Made by a program: the position numbers and the translations under genes
The notes under the pieces: model-generated
Told to the model about the DNA's origin: nothing
The model's database searches: none
Seen by the model: only the letters and a program-made list of their open reading frames with translations
Assembly: GCA_021805205.1 (NCBI GenBank)
Contig: JAJZFV010000017.1
Span: 1-39,176 of the forward strand
Direction: 5' to 3'
Source of the DNA: Actinomycetes bacterium
GTDB lineage: Bacteria; Actinomycetota; Acidimicrobiia; Acidimicrobiales; Acidimicrobiaceae
DNA: 39,176 bases
Part shown: positions 16,501 through 25,041 of the stretch, piece by piece
Layout: each line of letters begins with the position of its first letter
Position numbering within the stretch: position 1 is the stretch's first letter

Positions 16501-16990
16501 TCTTGGCTGGGGCCGACCTTTCTTCTGCCACCGCAGCAGCGGGAGTCTCTACCTTGGGCCTTTCGACTACTGAAGCGGGAGCTTCAGCTCTCACCTTTGC
16601 GACCCTTGAGTCGCGGTCATCGCCCAAAGGCTTAGCCTTAACTTCAGCTGGACTAGCCTCACTTGAAACTGCCTTGGCCTCAGTGGTCTCTTGCTTAGTG
16701 GCAGGCGAGGCGGTAACCGCCTCACTGACCTGAGGAGCCTGCTTAGCCTCGGAGGAACTATGACTTGAAGAGCGTCCATGACCGTGAGAGTCTTCCCCAC
16801 CGCCGGCACGCTCATAACTGCCGAAGCCATCGCGTTCGATCTTGCGGCGCGCTCTGTCAGCTTGCGCCTCTTCAATACTTGACGAAGGGCTCTTTATACC
16901 CATTCCCAAGTCATTACAAAGGTCAAAGGCACCCTTATTCGATAGTCCCAATGATTTGGCCAGGTCGTATACCCGTATCCGTTTTGCCAA
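13589..16990 (-). CDS. infB: Translation initiation factor IF-2
   Basis: GTPase that brings initiator tRNA to the 30S subunit. It has 1133 residues, long for the family because of the N-terminal half. Order: IF2-N domain ([16 protein letters not shown], residues 3-18), a low-complexity Ala/Glu/Ser region, an 11-copy Gly-Arg-Asn repeat (about 270-465), a second IF2-N-like segment, then the G domain with [16 protein letters not shown] (near 637), [15 protein letters not shown] and [10 protein letters not shown], followed by domains II-IV ([40 protein letters not shown]). Start codon TTG at 16990, with only a distant GAGAGGG upstream. It lies between ylxR and rbfA as in other Actinobacteria. Confidence 0.97.
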   Translation of the reverse strand: MAKRIRVYDLAKSLGLSNKGAFDLCNDLGMGIKSPSSSIEEAQADRARRKIERDGFGSYERAGGGEDSHGHGRSSSHSSSEAKQAPQVSEAVTASPATKQETTEAKAVSSEASPAEVKAKPLGDDRDSRVAKVRAEAPASVVERPKVETPAAAVAEERSAPAKTQSRTPDESVSTEKAVSAQQSDISGATATEAAPAAPRDFSQSQDFSRTGPIGNRRVVRYSEGRSSAPRDNKSETTSDSAPSLENNEQVAPPSRPRVPLSLSGKPIPPPPGGFNRGPRPDGQGTQGGYQDRGQRQGGYNRGPRPDGQGTQGGYQDRGQGGYNRGPRPDGQGTQGGYQDRGQSGFNRGPRPDGQGGQGGQGGYNRGPRPDGQGTQGGFNRGPRPDGQGGQGGYNRGPRPDGQGTQGGFNRGPRPDGQGGQGGYNRGPRPDGQGTQGGYNRGPRPDGQGGQGGQGGYNRGPRTDGPGGQGGFTPRTGGSFGGARGSTPPPPSGAPFGLKGGPQRGSRPVSKSARRRSKKANEELEPTQVANYIPSNAPVPDGEVIVERGSTAQEIGPKFNRSAGDVVRFLFLQGELVTATQSLSDDAIELFAAEIGAQVKLVDPGQEQEAELYAKYFSADDDIDDEDIEWRAPVVTVMGHVDHGKTKLLDRIRETNVVAKEAGGITQHIGAYRAMVDDRFVTFIDTPGHEAFTQMRARGAGVTDIVVLVVAADDGVMPQTLEAIDHAKAAKVPIVVAINKIDKADADPTRVMQQLSEHGLIPEAWGGDTITVEVSALQNLGVDDLLEQLVVLAEVLELRASKTGKAKGVVLEANLDPGRGPVATVIVQQGTLHVGDPLVAGVAFGRVKALIDEAGRPVKEAEPSTPVQVLGFSEVPSAGDEFRETDELSVARQIGSMREQRQRIAGYTAQPGSAPGAKLEDLFEQIKRGETATLNVIIKADVQGSLEAVTESLRKLERPEVRLSIVRRAVGGINENDISLGAASNALIIGFNVRPDRRAREAAEAQHVEIRTYEIIYKMLEDIEAAMVGILAPEYEEVVTGDAEVREIFRVPKIGAVAGCYVQSGVITRGSKVRFLREGVVIWKGSITSLRRFKDDVREVAAGFECGIGLSDFQDLRSGDTIETFEDREIPRS
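15590..16185 (-). repeat. In-frame tandem repeat in infB
   Basis: About 600 bases coding for 11 copies of a unit built on GG(Y/F)[10 protein letters not shown] (the last copy degenerate, GPRTDGPG). Units alternate between short forms (15 residues) and longer ones carrying GGYQDRGQ. The DNA copies are nearly identical (core CCATCGGGGCGTGGGCC on the plus strand), so the array is prone to slippage and recombination. The periodic DNA also creates long spurious frames on both strands here. Confidence 0.95.
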
Positions 16991-17094
16991 CTGCTACTTC
17001 AGCCCTCTCAAATTTACACACACGCGCCCAACTCTAGATATTGGACGACAAAATTGTGGGGCCCCACTACAGAGCCTTCACACGGGCGACCCAG

Positions 17095-17352
17095 TCATTG
17101 CTCGAAAGCATCATCGATAAGGGCCGACAGATCCACTGCTCTGCAACCAAAACGTTTTAGAGCCTTAATTATCTTAGTTGCTTCAAAGCACGGGCTAGGC
17201 TGCCGATGCACCCATAGGCCACGACCATCCACAACAACAGGTGATGCTACACCTTCATTATTCATTCGAAGCCGCCAAAGATTCACCAACTCATCCCGTT
17301 GTCTACAGACAACACAGGTTCGCTTGAACTTTGACGGCTTTTCAGAGCGAAT
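17095..17352 (-). CDS. ylxR: YlxR-family RNA-binding protein
   Basis: Small DUF448/YlxR protein found between nusA and infB in many bacteria. About 85 residues if started at ATT 17352: the first part RTCVVCRQRDELVNLW holds the family CxxCR motif, and GRGLWVHRQPSPCFEATK corresponds to the GRGAYLH..C motif. Standard start codons (TTG 17292, GTG 17289) lie after the CxxC motif and would remove it. In frame upstream, before the stop at 17383, only CTG 17365 and ATT 17352 are possible. ATT directly follows the nusA stop, with GAGGAG four bases before it, so coupled initiation at a rare codon is likely. The identification is sound; the start is inferred. Confidence 0.8.
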   Translation of the reverse strand: MRSEKPSKFKRTCVVCRQRDELVNLWRLRMNNEGVASPVVVDGRGLWVHRQPSPCFEATKIIKALKRFGCRAVDLSALIDDAFEQ

Positions 17353-17353
17353 A

Positions 17354-18394
17354 CTACTCCTCAGAAGATTCCTCTTCGGTTACTTGGTCGTCTTCATCGT
17401 CTTCGACGTTCCCGTTGCCATAGAGATCCTCTGGCGTTGAAATATCGATCCTCCAGCCAGTTAATCTCGCGGCCAACTTGGCGTTTAGACCCTCTTTACC
17501 AATTGCAAGGGGTTGCTCCGAAGGGTCCACCACCACAGTTGCGGTTCCAGTAGCTTCGTCGAGTCGAACTTCACGAACCGAGGCTGGCTGAAGCGCTCTT
17601 GCTACAAACTCTGCAGGATCGTCACTAAAGAAGACAATGTCAATCCGCTCGTTACGGAGCTCACTCATTACCATTCGAACTCGGGCACCACGTGGGCCGA
17701 CACACGCACCTACTGGATCGATATTTTGATCGTTTGAGTAGACCGCAATCTTAGACCTATACCCAGGCTCGCGGGCCAGGGCCTTGACTTCAACCACACC
17801 ACTTGCTATCTCTGGAACCTCTAACTCGAAGAGCTTCTTCATAAGGCCAGGATGCGAACGCGAGACTACGATTTGAGGTCCCTTATTGGTACGACGCACC
17901 TCAACGATATACGCCTTTACTCGGGCGCCGTTTCCGTATCGCTCACCAGGAAGCTGCTCAGAAAGAGGCAAAAGAGCCTCTACCTTACCAAGGTTGAGCA
18001 GTGTATATCGAGCATCTGCCTGCTGGACGATACCAGTTACAATATCGCCCTCCCTGCCTGCGTACTCTTCGTACTTCATGTCACGTTCAGCGTCGCGAAT
18101 ACGGGCGAACATGACCTGCTTTGCGGTTTGAGCTGCAATGCGTCCAAAGTCAGTTGGAGTATCGTCCCACTCTTTTACGACGTTTCCGTCCTCGTCGAGC
18201 TCTTGGGCCCATACTACGATCTCCCCTGAATCGGGATCTATGGTAACTTCAGCCTCTTCTGCTGAATCAGGACGACGCTTATAAGCCGCAAGTAGAGCAT
18301 TAGCGAGGGACTCCAGTAGGATGTCGACCGAGACACCCTTGTCACGTGCAATAGCCTGGAGTGGCTCCATGAAATTATTTCCGAGTTTCGCCAC
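17354..18394 (-). CDS. nusA: Transcription termination/antitermination factor NusA
   Basis: RNA-polymerase-associated factor controlling pausing, termination and antitermination. It has 346 residues, the short actinobacterial form: N-terminal polymerase-binding domain, S1 domain (GDIVTGIVQQADARYTLLNLG, near 118), KH1 (VSRSHPGLMKKLFELEVPEI; DPVGACVGPRGARVRMVMSEL, near 230) and KH2 (LAIGKEGLNAKLAARLTGW, near 300), then an acidic tail. The C-terminal AR repeats of the E. coli protein are absent, as in related phyla. GTG 18394 has AAGGAG seven bases upstream. Downstream ylxR begins at its stop codon. Confidence 0.97.
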   Translation of the reverse strand: MAKLGNNFMEPLQAIARDKGVSVDILLESLANALLAAYKRRPDSAEEAEVTIDPDSGEIVVWAQELDEDGNVVKEWDDTPTDFGRIAAQTAKQVMFARIRDAERDMKYEEYAGREGDIVTGIVQQADARYTLLNLGKVEALLPLSEQLPGERYGNGARVKAYIVEVRRTNKGPQIVVSRSHPGLMKKLFELEVPEIASGVVEVKALAREPGYRSKIAVYSNDQNIDPVGACVGPRGARVRMVMSELRNERIDIVFFSDDPAEFVARALQPASVREVRLDEATGTATVVVDPSEQPLAIGKEGLNAKLAARLTGWRIDISTPEDLYGNGNVEDDEDDQVTEEESSEE

Positions 18395-18438
18395 TTTCAG
18401 TCTCCTTCTACTCTTATGCCACCGCGATTCGGTGGAAA

Positions 18439-18981
18439 TTACTTCTTCTTGCTACCTTTAGGTGGGTTGTTCACCTTCTTCTCCCCGCCTTGCCATTCAA
18501 AGACCGTACGAGCTCGCTCAATATTTTCAAGATCAATCGTGACCCGATTTTTAGAGATCGGAGAATCTAGGGCCAACTCAATCGCCCCTTCATTGACGAG
18601 AGCGATCCATCCCAAAAAGCGACGTTCTTCACCCACCTTTTCGCGAGTTCTGATTGTCACCTTCGAACCCATAAACCGAAGAAAGTGTTCATATGTCTTG
18701 AGTAGACGCTCTAAACCTGGCGAAGATATCTCCAGGTTGTAACTCTTGGGGTACGAACGATCTAGGAGCTCTAAAGTATCAAGCACCTCAGAGATCTTCG
18801 GTGTCACGGCCTCAAGGTCTTCCGCATCCACATTCCCGGAGGGGTCCTCAAGGGTAATCGCCAACGCGTCGGCGGTAGCTTCAACCTCCAAGATGCTCAA
18901 TCCAGCTTCATGAACAATCTCTTCGATTGCCCCCTCAACAGCTGCCTCCACCACTTCACTATTAGTGAGTCTTTTAGCCAT
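18439..18981 (-). CDS. rimP: Ribosome maturation factor RimP
   Basis: 30S maturation factor, first gene of the conserved rimP-nusA-ylxR-infB group. It has 180 residues from ATG 18981, which has GGAGG seven bases upstream; the GTG two codons earlier overlaps that site and is unlikely. Visible family sequence: SYNLEISSPGLERLLKTYEHF, the conserved YxLEVSSPGLdRPL-like motif, near residue 90, followed by RFMGSKVTIRTRE. The C-terminus ends in a Lys-rich tail (NPPKGSKKK). Confidence 0.94.
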   Translation of the reverse strand: MAKRLTNSEVVEAAVEGAIEEIVHEAGLSILEVEATADALAITLEDPSGNVDAEDLEAVTPKISEVLDTLELLDRSYPKSYNLEISSPGLERLLKTYEHFLRFMGSKVTIRTREKVGEERRFLGWIALVNEGAIELALDSPISKNRVTIDLENIERARTVFEWQGGEKKVNNPPKGSKKK

Positions 18982-19020
18982 AATCACACCTCCAATCTCA
19001 AAAAGTTCACCTAAAGATGC

Positions 19021-19049
19021 ACAAGCGTGGGCGATGAACCCACGCTTGT
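19021..19049 (-). terminator. Hairpin between proS and rimP
   Basis: ACAAGCGTGGG and CCCACGCTTGT form a perfect 11-bp stem with a 7-base loop, about 80 bases after the proS stop and 40 bases before the rimP start. On the minus strand GCATCTTT follows, a weak T-rich tail. Likely proS terminator that separates it from the rimP operon, or an attenuator of that operon. Confidence 0.65.
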
Positions 19050-19127
19050 AGAAAAACCTGCTATCTAAGTCTATTTGATCAGGAGCAACTTAAGGGCTTG
19101 TTACCAAACCTTACGTTCACTTAATTA

Positions 19128-20831
19128 TCAAGCAAGTAGGTTGATAAGGTACTCGCCCACCTGATCGATGGCTACCACTGTCGCCTCGCCGCTGCTTCTA
19201 TCTTTGACCTCGACGTTACCGTCGGCAACTCCACGGGCGCCCACAACAACTTGGTAGCTGATGCCAATCAAGTCAGCATCTTTAAGTTTCACACCCGCAG
19301 CGATGTTTCTATCATCTAGCAAGACATCGAACTCTTCGTCGATCAAGTTGTAGTAGATTCGATCAGCCGCATCGGTTACTAGATCGTTCGAGCCATAGCC
19401 GAGGGCGACCACTACGACCTCAAATGGTGACAACTCCACCGGCCAAATCAGACCATTTCCGTCGTGGGATACTTCAGCAACTAGGGCTGGGATACGCGAG
19501 ATTCCGATACCGTAGCAACCCATATAGTAAGGAGCCTCGCTACCATCCTCACCCGAAAAACGGGCACTCTTGATCTTATTGGAATAGGTTAGCCCAAGCT
19601 GAAAGGTGTGACCAGCTTCAACTGATCTGACTAACTCGATCTCACCCTCACAGCGAGGACAAGGATCCCCCGCTACCACTTCAACCAAGTCGGCTATATG
19701 ATCCGCAATGTAGTCACGCCCCAACAGTACGTTGAGGAGGTGGTATCCAGCCTCATTCGCGCCGGTACAGTATCCAATCTCTTCGCCAACTGACCGATCG
19801 ACCCAAATGGTTATGCCAACGTCGCCCATACCCACAGGTCCGATGTAGCCAAGGTGGAGGTTGGGGTTGGCATCAAAGTCAGTCGTCTCTGCTGCACGAA
19901 GACCAGACGGTATTCTCACCTTGCGATCGCCCGGAACCAGTAGAAGGTGGTACGCACCTGAGTTATCAAGGCAAATCATCGCCTTGAGTGAGGTCTCTGC
20001 AGAGGCGACGTAGCCGTGGCTATTCAAATAGTCGACCACTGCTTTGATGGTCGATGAGTTGGGAGTCTCAACCTTAGTCATCTCCTTTACAGCCTCGGTG
20101 ACCTCATAGCCTCGCTCGCCCCTTACAGCCGCCTCGATATTGGCTGCATAACCACAACTCTTGCAGTAGGCAAAGTGGTCCTCTCCAATCGCTGCAGGAA
20201 CCATAAATTCGTGGTTTACATCCCCACCTATGGAACCAGCGTCGGCCTCAACCGGAAAGTATTCGACCCCAATGCGGTCAAAGATAGCGCAATAGGCGTC
20301 GAAGAGGGTCTTATAAGTAGTTCGCATCCCCTCTTTGTCGGCGTCGAAGGAGTAGGCGTCGGCCATGATAAATTCGCGGGTTCTAAGTAGCCCAAACCGG
20401 GGGCGAGCCTCGGCGCGAAACTTCGTCTGGATCTGATAGACCGTGGCGGGAAGGTCACGATAAGAGGCAAGGTCGGGAGCGACGGTTGCAATTACCGCCT
20501 CTTCATGGGTCGGTCCAAGGACAAAGTCGCTTCCTCGAACCTCAACCTTCATCAGAACGTCGTCCATGGTGTTGATTCGATTAGTCTCTTGCCAAATTTC
20601 AACTGGGTGGAGGGCTGGAAGGAAGAGCTCTTGGGCTCCAACGGCGTCGAACTCCTCGCGCACAATCGCTTCTACCTTACGCAAGACACGAAGGCCAAGG
20701 GGCAAAAAGCTATATATCCCCGAGGCCAAGCGCCTTATATAACCGCCCCGAACTAGGAGCTGGTGCGAAATCGCTTCAGCGTCAGAGGGCGCCTCTCTAA
20801 GCGTCTTTACTACCAATTTTGACATGAGCAT
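19128..20831 (-). CDS. proS: Prolyl-tRNA synthetase (bacterial type)
   Basis: Charges tRNA-Pro with proline. It has 567 residues, the bacterial ProS type with an editing insertion. Class II motifs: GIYSFLPLGLRVLRKVE (motif 1 region), PTHEEAV and FRAEARPRFGLLRTREF (motif 2), and MGCYGIGISRIPA (motif 3). The region between motifs 2 and 3 (about 225-385) matches the YbaK-like editing domain, flanked by Cys pairs (YCKSCGY near 220; CPRCEGE near 390). The C-terminal anticodon-binding domain follows (FEVVVVALGY). ATG 20831 or the ATG two codons later could be the start. It lies in a row with ispG. Confidence 0.97.
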   Translation of the reverse strand: MLMSKLVVKTLREAPSDAEAISHQLLVRGGYIRRLASGIYSFLPLGLRVLRKVEAIVREEFDAVGAQELFLPALHPVEIWQETNRINTMDDVLMKVEVRGSDFVLGPTHEEAVIATVAPDLASYRDLPATVYQIQTKFRAEARPRFGLLRTREFIMADAYSFDADKEGMRTTYKTLFDAYCAIFDRIGVEYFPVEADAGSIGGDVNHEFMVPAAIGEDHFAYCKSCGYAANIEAAVRGERGYEVTEAVKEMTKVETPNSSTIKAVVDYLNSHGYVASAETSLKAMICLDNSGAYHLLLVPGDRKVRIPSGLRAAETTDFDANPNLHLGYIGPVGMGDVGITIWVDRSVGEEIGYCTGANEAGYHLLNVLLGRDYIADHIADLVEVVAGDPCPRCEGEIELVRSVEAGHTFQLGLTYSNKIKSARFSGEDGSEAPYYMGCYGIGISRIPALVAEVSHDGNGLIWPVELSPFEVVVVALGYGSNDLVTDAADRIYYNLIDEEFDVLLDDRNIAAGVKLKDADLIGISYQVVVGARGVADGNVEVKDRSSGEATVVAIDQVGEYLINLLA

Positions 20832-20891
20832 GGTAATCAGCCTAAAGCAATTGCGTCACGCCACGATCGGCTATTTGAGGGCTACCGCAGG

Positions 20892-22139
20892 CTAATCCTC
20901 TGCAACTCGTCGCTTTATATTTTCGATACGAACCGATGAGTTATTGGCATCTGCACCCTTGGCTTCGAGCAACTCTTCTCGATCACGTGCCGCCTCTGCC
21001 TCGGCATTAGGGTCAGCTGCGGCAAGCCTCGCCTCGAAGCCCTCGGCCACTAGCTTCTGCGCCTCATCAACGAGGGCTTGGACCATCTCGTCCTCTTTGA
21101 CCACCCGAACGATCTTGCCTTTGATGATCAAGTGACCCTTGCCTCGCCCGCCTGCTATACCTATATCGGCCTCTCGGGCTTCGCCTGGACCATTTACCAC
21201 ACAGCCCATTACAGCAACTTGAATCGGTAGATTCAACTTCTCAAGTTCGGTTTGAGCCTCTTTAGCAAGTGCAATCACATCGATCTCAGCACGACCACAA
21301 CTTGGACATGCGATCAGGTCCAGGCCGCGCCTCTCTCTCAATCCCAAAGACTCAAGAAGTGTGCGACCAGCCTTTACCTCTTCCACCGGATCAGCGGTCA
21401 GAGAGTAGCGAATGGTATCTCCAATTCCTTCAGCCAGAAGGGTAGCGATACCTGCTGTAGCTTTGATCAAGCCATTTGGAGGAGGTCCGGCCTCGGTAAC
21501 TCCGAGGTGCAGTGGATGATCTGTCATCTCGGCGAGCATGCGATATGACTCGATCATAAGGACGACGTTAGAGGCCTTTACCGAGATCTTAACGTCCTCA
21601 AAGTCGACTTCGCGGAAGAGATTTAGCTCGTTTAGGGCTGACTCGACCAGCGCCTCTGGAGTAGCTCCACCGTACTTCTTGTAGAGATCTGGATGAAGCG
21701 AACCCGCATTTACACCAATCCGAATAGGGACGTTCCGGTCTTTAGCCTCACGAGCAACTAACTTAATCTCCTCAGGTTTACGAAGATTTCCCGGATTGAG
21801 TCTAAGTCCAGCGACCCCGGCCTCCAATGCAGCCAAGGCCATCTCAACGTGAAAGTGAATGTCTGCCACTATTGGAAGGGGAGATCTAGGGACGATCTGA
21901 GCCAGCCCCATTGCAGCTTCTACTTCATTGCAAGTACATCGCACTATGTCGCAACCAGCTCCAGCCAGAGCATAGATCTGAGATAGGGTGCCTTCAACGT
22001 CCGCCGTCTTGGTGGTAGTCATCGACTGTACTGTTACTGGACTTTGGCCGCCCACCGGCACGTTTCCAACCATGATCTGGCGAGAGTTGCGTCTAGGATT
22101 GATGAACTTTCCTTCACGGGCCAAGTTAGCCACCTCCAA
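20892..22139 (-). CDS. ispG: 4-hydroxy-3-methylbut-2-enyl diphosphate synthase (IspG/GcpE)
   Basis: [4Fe-4S] enzyme of the MEP isoprenoid pathway that reductively opens methylerythritol cyclodiphosphate. It has 415 residues. N-terminal TIM-barrel part with VGGQSPVTVQSMTTTKTADV, VADIHFH and GLRLNPGN; C-terminal cluster domain with ACPSCGRAEIDV and MGCVVNGPGEAREADIGIAGG, giving the three cluster Cys (about 277, 280, 312) and the conserved Glu. TTG at 22139 is the first start in frame; a GTG two codons later is possible. dxr, of the same pathway, lies two genes upstream. Confidence 0.97.
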   Translation of the reverse strand: MEVANLAREGKFINPRRNSRQIMVGNVPVGGQSPVTVQSMTTTKTADVEGTLSQIYALAGAGCDIVRCTCNEVEAAMGLAQIVPRSPLPIVADIHFHVEMALAALEAGVAGLRLNPGNLRKPEEIKLVAREAKDRNVPIRIGVNAGSLHPDLYKKYGGATPEALVESALNELNLFREVDFEDVKISVKASNVVLMIESYRMLAEMTDHPLHLGVTEAGPPPNGLIKATAGIATLLAEGIGDTIRYSLTADPVEEVKAGRTLLESLGLRERRGLDLIACPSCGRAEIDVIALAKEAQTELEKLNLPIQVAVMGCVVNGPGEAREADIGIAGGRGKGHLIIKGKIVRVVKEDEMVQALVDEAQKLVAEGFEARLAAADPNAEAEAARDREELLEAKGADANNSSVRIENIKRRVAED

Positions 22140-22214
22140 CTTTAAATTCTCATTGATAAGCCTATGCGAATAGGCGATTCTACTTTTACGCCGCCAAAGG
22201 GGGAGATACTTTGC

Positions 22215-23504
22215 CTATCCGAATGGATTTGCAAGTGGATGGGTGATATCGAGGTAAAGTGCCGTCACTCCAAGCAGAACTATAACCAGAAGAACCGCGT
22301 ATGTGACAGGAATCATCTTCATCATATCCGCGTGGTACTTCTTTCCCTTGCGAGACCGGATCCTCTCATAGGCTGCGATTACCACGTGCCCTCCATCTAG
22401 TGGCAGCAGTGGAATGAGGTTGAAGATCCCGACGAAGACATTGATCGAAAATAGTAGGGTTAGCACCGCACCAATACCGACGTTAGCCGCCTGCGATGCC
22501 AGTCGAACAATTCCCACCGGCGATTCGAAGCGAACTGAAGCTCCGGGGCCAGATGTGGTAGTCGCGGGGTGCGATAGGGCATGTACGTAGCTGGTTATAC
22601 CGCTTAGCGAGAAGTGGCTCATCAGGGAAGAGATAGTCTGAGACGAATAGGATCCAATCGCAGAGAACGGCCTTCCGAGCGATGAAAGTATAGGAAGCGA
22701 TTCATTTGGTAGTACCAAATGAACGCCTATTACTCCTGCACCTGAAGGTGAAGCCGAGGCTACATTGAGCTTCGACTCTGTAGTTGGAGTAACCGGTATC
22801 ACCATTTTGTTGCCGTTGCGATAGACATCTAGTGAAACTTGTTTATTTGGCGAATCCTGGATCGTAGTTACAAACTGATTTGGGCTAGTTAGATTCTTTC
22901 CGTTGATACCGTAAACCACATCACCAGGCTTTAGCCCCGCCTCCATCGCTGGTGTAACTACTCCACCCTTAGCAATCGAAAGCGCAGAGATCTCAATCCT
23001 GGTCGAAGATGGGACCCCCACGAAGAGAAAGAGTGCCACTAGCAGAAAGTATGCCATTACAAAGTGCATAAAAGATCCAGCCACCGATACCGCCAAGCGC
23101 CGTGGAAATGACGAATTGCGGTACGAACGCGCCTCATCTTCGGCGGAGAGCTCTTCGATGTTGCTCATGCCGACTATCTTGACGTAGCCTCCGGCTGGAA
23201 TCGCCTTGACTCCATATTCGGTCTCGCCACGTCGAAACGAGAAGAGCTTAGGTCCAAAGCCAAGGAAGTACTCAGTGACCTTCATCCCCGACAACTTAGC
23301 CACGACAAAGTGACCAAGTTCGTGCACCATGATCATGGCGACAAGAGCGGCTACGACGATGAGGGTCTTACCGATGTGGAGGTAGATCGATACCATAGCA
23401 ATTGCAAATATCGCAAGCGATAACCTGGCGAGCGAACGCCATACCTTACCTCTGGTGGATGCCAAATCGTCTTCGTCACCAACGCTGATCTTTTCACTAT
23501 TCAT
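22215..23504 (-). CDS. rseP: Site-2 zinc metalloprotease RseP family
   Basis: Intramembrane protease that cleaves anti-sigma factors or other single-pass membrane proteins. It has 429 residues. The zinc site HELGH (61-65) is in the first conserved membrane helix; the second motif PLLPLDGGH (near 370) is in the third core helix. A PDZ domain lies between (GLKPGDVVYGINGKNLTSP, near 190-200). The conserved GFGPKLFSFRRGETEYGVKAIPAGGY element is present. The N-terminus has about 20 extra polar residues before the first membrane helix. Location between dxr and ispG is the conserved order. No anti-sigma substrate is visible in the window. Confidence 0.95.
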   Translation of the reverse strand: MNSEKISVGDEDDLASTRGKVWRSLARLSLAIFAIAMVSIYLHIGKTLIVVAALVAMIMVHELGHFVVAKLSGMKVTEYFLGFGPKLFSFRRGETEYGVKAIPAGGYVKIVGMSNIEELSAEDEARSYRNSSFPRRLAVSVAGSFMHFVMAYFLLVALFLFVGVPSSTRIEISALSIAKGGVVTPAMEAGLKPGDVVYGINGKNLTSPNQFVTTIQDSPNKQVSLDVYRNGNKMVIPVTPTTESKLNVASASPSGAGVIGVHLVLPNESLPILSSLGRPFSAIGSYSSQTISSLMSHFSLSGITSYVHALSHPATTTSGPGASVRFESPVGIVRLASQAANVGIGAVLTLLFSINVFVGIFNLIPLLPLDGGHVVIAAYERIRSRKGKKYHADMMKMIPVTYAVLLVIVLLGVTALYLDITHPLANPFG

Positions 23505-23534
23505 TGAATAACACTCACCAATCAGTACCCAAAG

Positions 23535-24692
23535 TCAAATTTCTACCGACGCGACAATCTCCGATGCGCGCCTACGCGCCAACTCATCGAGTGATAAAAC
23601 AGATTCAAACTCTGAAAAAGTCCACTTTTCGAAGGATTCAAAGGATCCTTCTATAACTCGATAGATATCGAGCCACTTAATCTTTCGGTTCAAGAAGGCA
23701 TCGACTGCCACTTCGTTGGCAGCGTTTAGCCATGTTGGAGCTCCATCGCCTAGTTCAAGTGCCATATATGCAAAGTCAAGGGCCTTGAAGATCGAGCGTC
23801 GCGGCTCCTCGAAGTGAAGCGTCAAGCCACCCGCATAATCGAGGCCACCGAAGATCGGCGGAAGCCTCTCGGGATAGTTCAATGCATATGCTATCGGCAA
23901 TCGCATATCTGGTCGAGAGATTTGGGCGATCTGAGAACCATCAACAAACTCTACCATAGAGTGCACTATCGACTCAGGGTGGACTACAACGTCAATCTGG
24001 CTAGGAGTAACGTTGAAGAGCTCATGGGCCTCGATCACCTCAAGTGCCTTATTCATCAGTGTTGAAGAGTCGATTGTAATCTTTGGCCCCATCTTCCAAG
24101 TGGGGTGATTTAGCGCCTCTTCAACCGTAACGTCCTCAAGCTCCTTGGGGCTATAACTCCTAAATGGTCCGCCAGAGGAGGTGAGAATTAACCTATGTAC
24201 CTCAGAGGATCTACCGCTCCTCAAACATTGATGGATGGCTGCGTGTTCAGAGTCGACTGGTACGATCACAGATTTCGACTCAACCAACTTTTGACGAACC
24301 AGTGGTCCACCGGCGACTAAGGACTCTTTGTTGGCTAGGGCGATGGTCTTTTGACCCGCAATGGCACCAAGGGTTACAGTTAAACCAGCAAAGCCGACTA
24401 CGGCATTTAGGGCTACATCTGCTTCACCAGCAACGCTATAGAGACCCTCTTGGCCAACTTCAACTCGAAGATTCGCAAACCTACTTTTCACCTCGGTAGC
24501 CATTTGACCACTGCCAACCACCACCACTTCAGGTGAGTGTTGCGCTATCTGCGATGAAAGCGCCTCCAGTGAAGAGTTTGCCGACAGACCATAGATGCTC
24601 AATCGCCCCTTGCTCGCCTTTACGACATCAATCGCTTGCAGACCGATGCTCCCGGTCGAACCAAAAATTGATACCTTCGTTGCCTCTGTCAT
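23535..24692 (-). CDS. dxr: 1-deoxy-D-xylulose 5-phosphate reductoisomerase
   Basis: NADPH-dependent second step of the MEP isoprenoid pathway. From ATG 24692 it has 385 residues. NADPH-binding motif VSIFGSTGSIGLQAIDVV at the N-terminus; ALANKESLVAGG near 115; metal and substrate residues in VPVDSEHAAIHQCLRSG near 145 and LTSSGGPFR; GPKITIDSSTLMNKALEVIEAHELF near 200. AGGTG is three bases upstream of this ATG; GTG two codons earlier is an alternative. A DtxR/IdeR-like palindrome lies 37 bases upstream. Confidence 0.97.
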   Translation of the reverse strand: MTEATKVSIFGSTGSIGLQAIDVVKASKGRLSIYGLSANSSLEALSSQIAQHSPEVVVVGSGQMATEVKSRFANLRVEVGQEGLYSVAGEADVALNAVVGFAGLTVTLGAIAGQKTIALANKESLVAGGPLVRQKLVESKSVIVPVDSEHAAIHQCLRSGRSSEVHRLILTSSGGPFRSYSPKELEDVTVEEALNHPTWKMGPKITIDSSTLMNKALEVIEAHELFNVTPSQIDVVVHPESIVHSMVEFVDGSQIAQISRPDMRLPIAYALNYPERLPPIFGGLDYAGGLTLHFEEPRRSIFKALDFAYMALELGDGAPTWLNAANEVAVDAFLNRKIKWLDIYRVIEGSFESFEKWTFSEFESVLSLDELARRRASEIVASVEI

Positions 24693-24728
24693 CTGCACCT
24701 TTACCCGAGTTACATCTTGATAACGATG

Positions 24729-24747
24729 CTAGGTAAAAATTACCTAA
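24729..24747. promoter_or_regulatory. Candidate DtxR/IdeR iron box upstream of dxr
   Basis: CTAGGTAAAAATTACCTAA has half sites TAGGT and ACCTA separated by seven bases, the geometry of the known actinobacterial iron box TTAGGTTAGSCTAACCTAA, with 13 of 19 positions matching on either strand. The inner repeat TAGGTAA-AAA-TTACCTA is perfect. It lies 37-55 bases upstream of the dxr start, a position suited to repression of the dxr-rseP-ispG block. Confidence 0.5.
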
Positions 24748-24986
24748 GAAGAGGCACAAAGCAGCCTTCGAGTTTCAAAAATCCGACGCATACTTCGAGG
24801 TTGATTCGCCTTGGGATCAATGACCTTCCTACTGTCCAACCAATAGGGATGTTAGGGCAAGAACTCCTTGCGATCGACTCTGGCGAGATAGCACCTACCG
24901 GCGTTCTCTCCGATTACAGAAATAAGTAAACAAAGCTTCAATCAAAAAATATCTCAAGTTCAAAGTCCACTGATAATTTCCTGAAA

Positions 24987-25014
24987 GGAAGCTGAAAGCC
25001 AAACTTTCACTTCC
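24987..25014 (+). promoter_or_regulatory. Bulged hairpin in the leader of the phosphoesterase gene
   Basis: GGAAG-c-TGAAAG pairs with CTTTCA-CTTCC (11 bp, one bulged C, 5-base loop), ending about 17 bases before the ribosome site GGGAGA. The upstream TTCC (24978-24981) can instead pair with the GGAA at 24987-24990, so two exclusive folds are possible. A regulatory role is inference. Confidence 0.35.
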
Positions 25015-25041
25015 TAATTGGGTTAAATCTTGGGAGATACA

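Larger units (their letters stand above)
24693..25041. other. Divergent regulatory region between dxr and the phosphoesterase gene
   Basis: 349 bases between two divergent starts. It holds an iron-box-like palindrome near dxr (24729-24747) and a bulged hairpin next to the phosphoesterase ribosome site (24987-25014). The middle (24750-24960) shows no recognisable gene; the 70-codon plus-strand frame at 24717-24929 lacks a ribosome site and familiar sequence. Confidence 0.6.
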
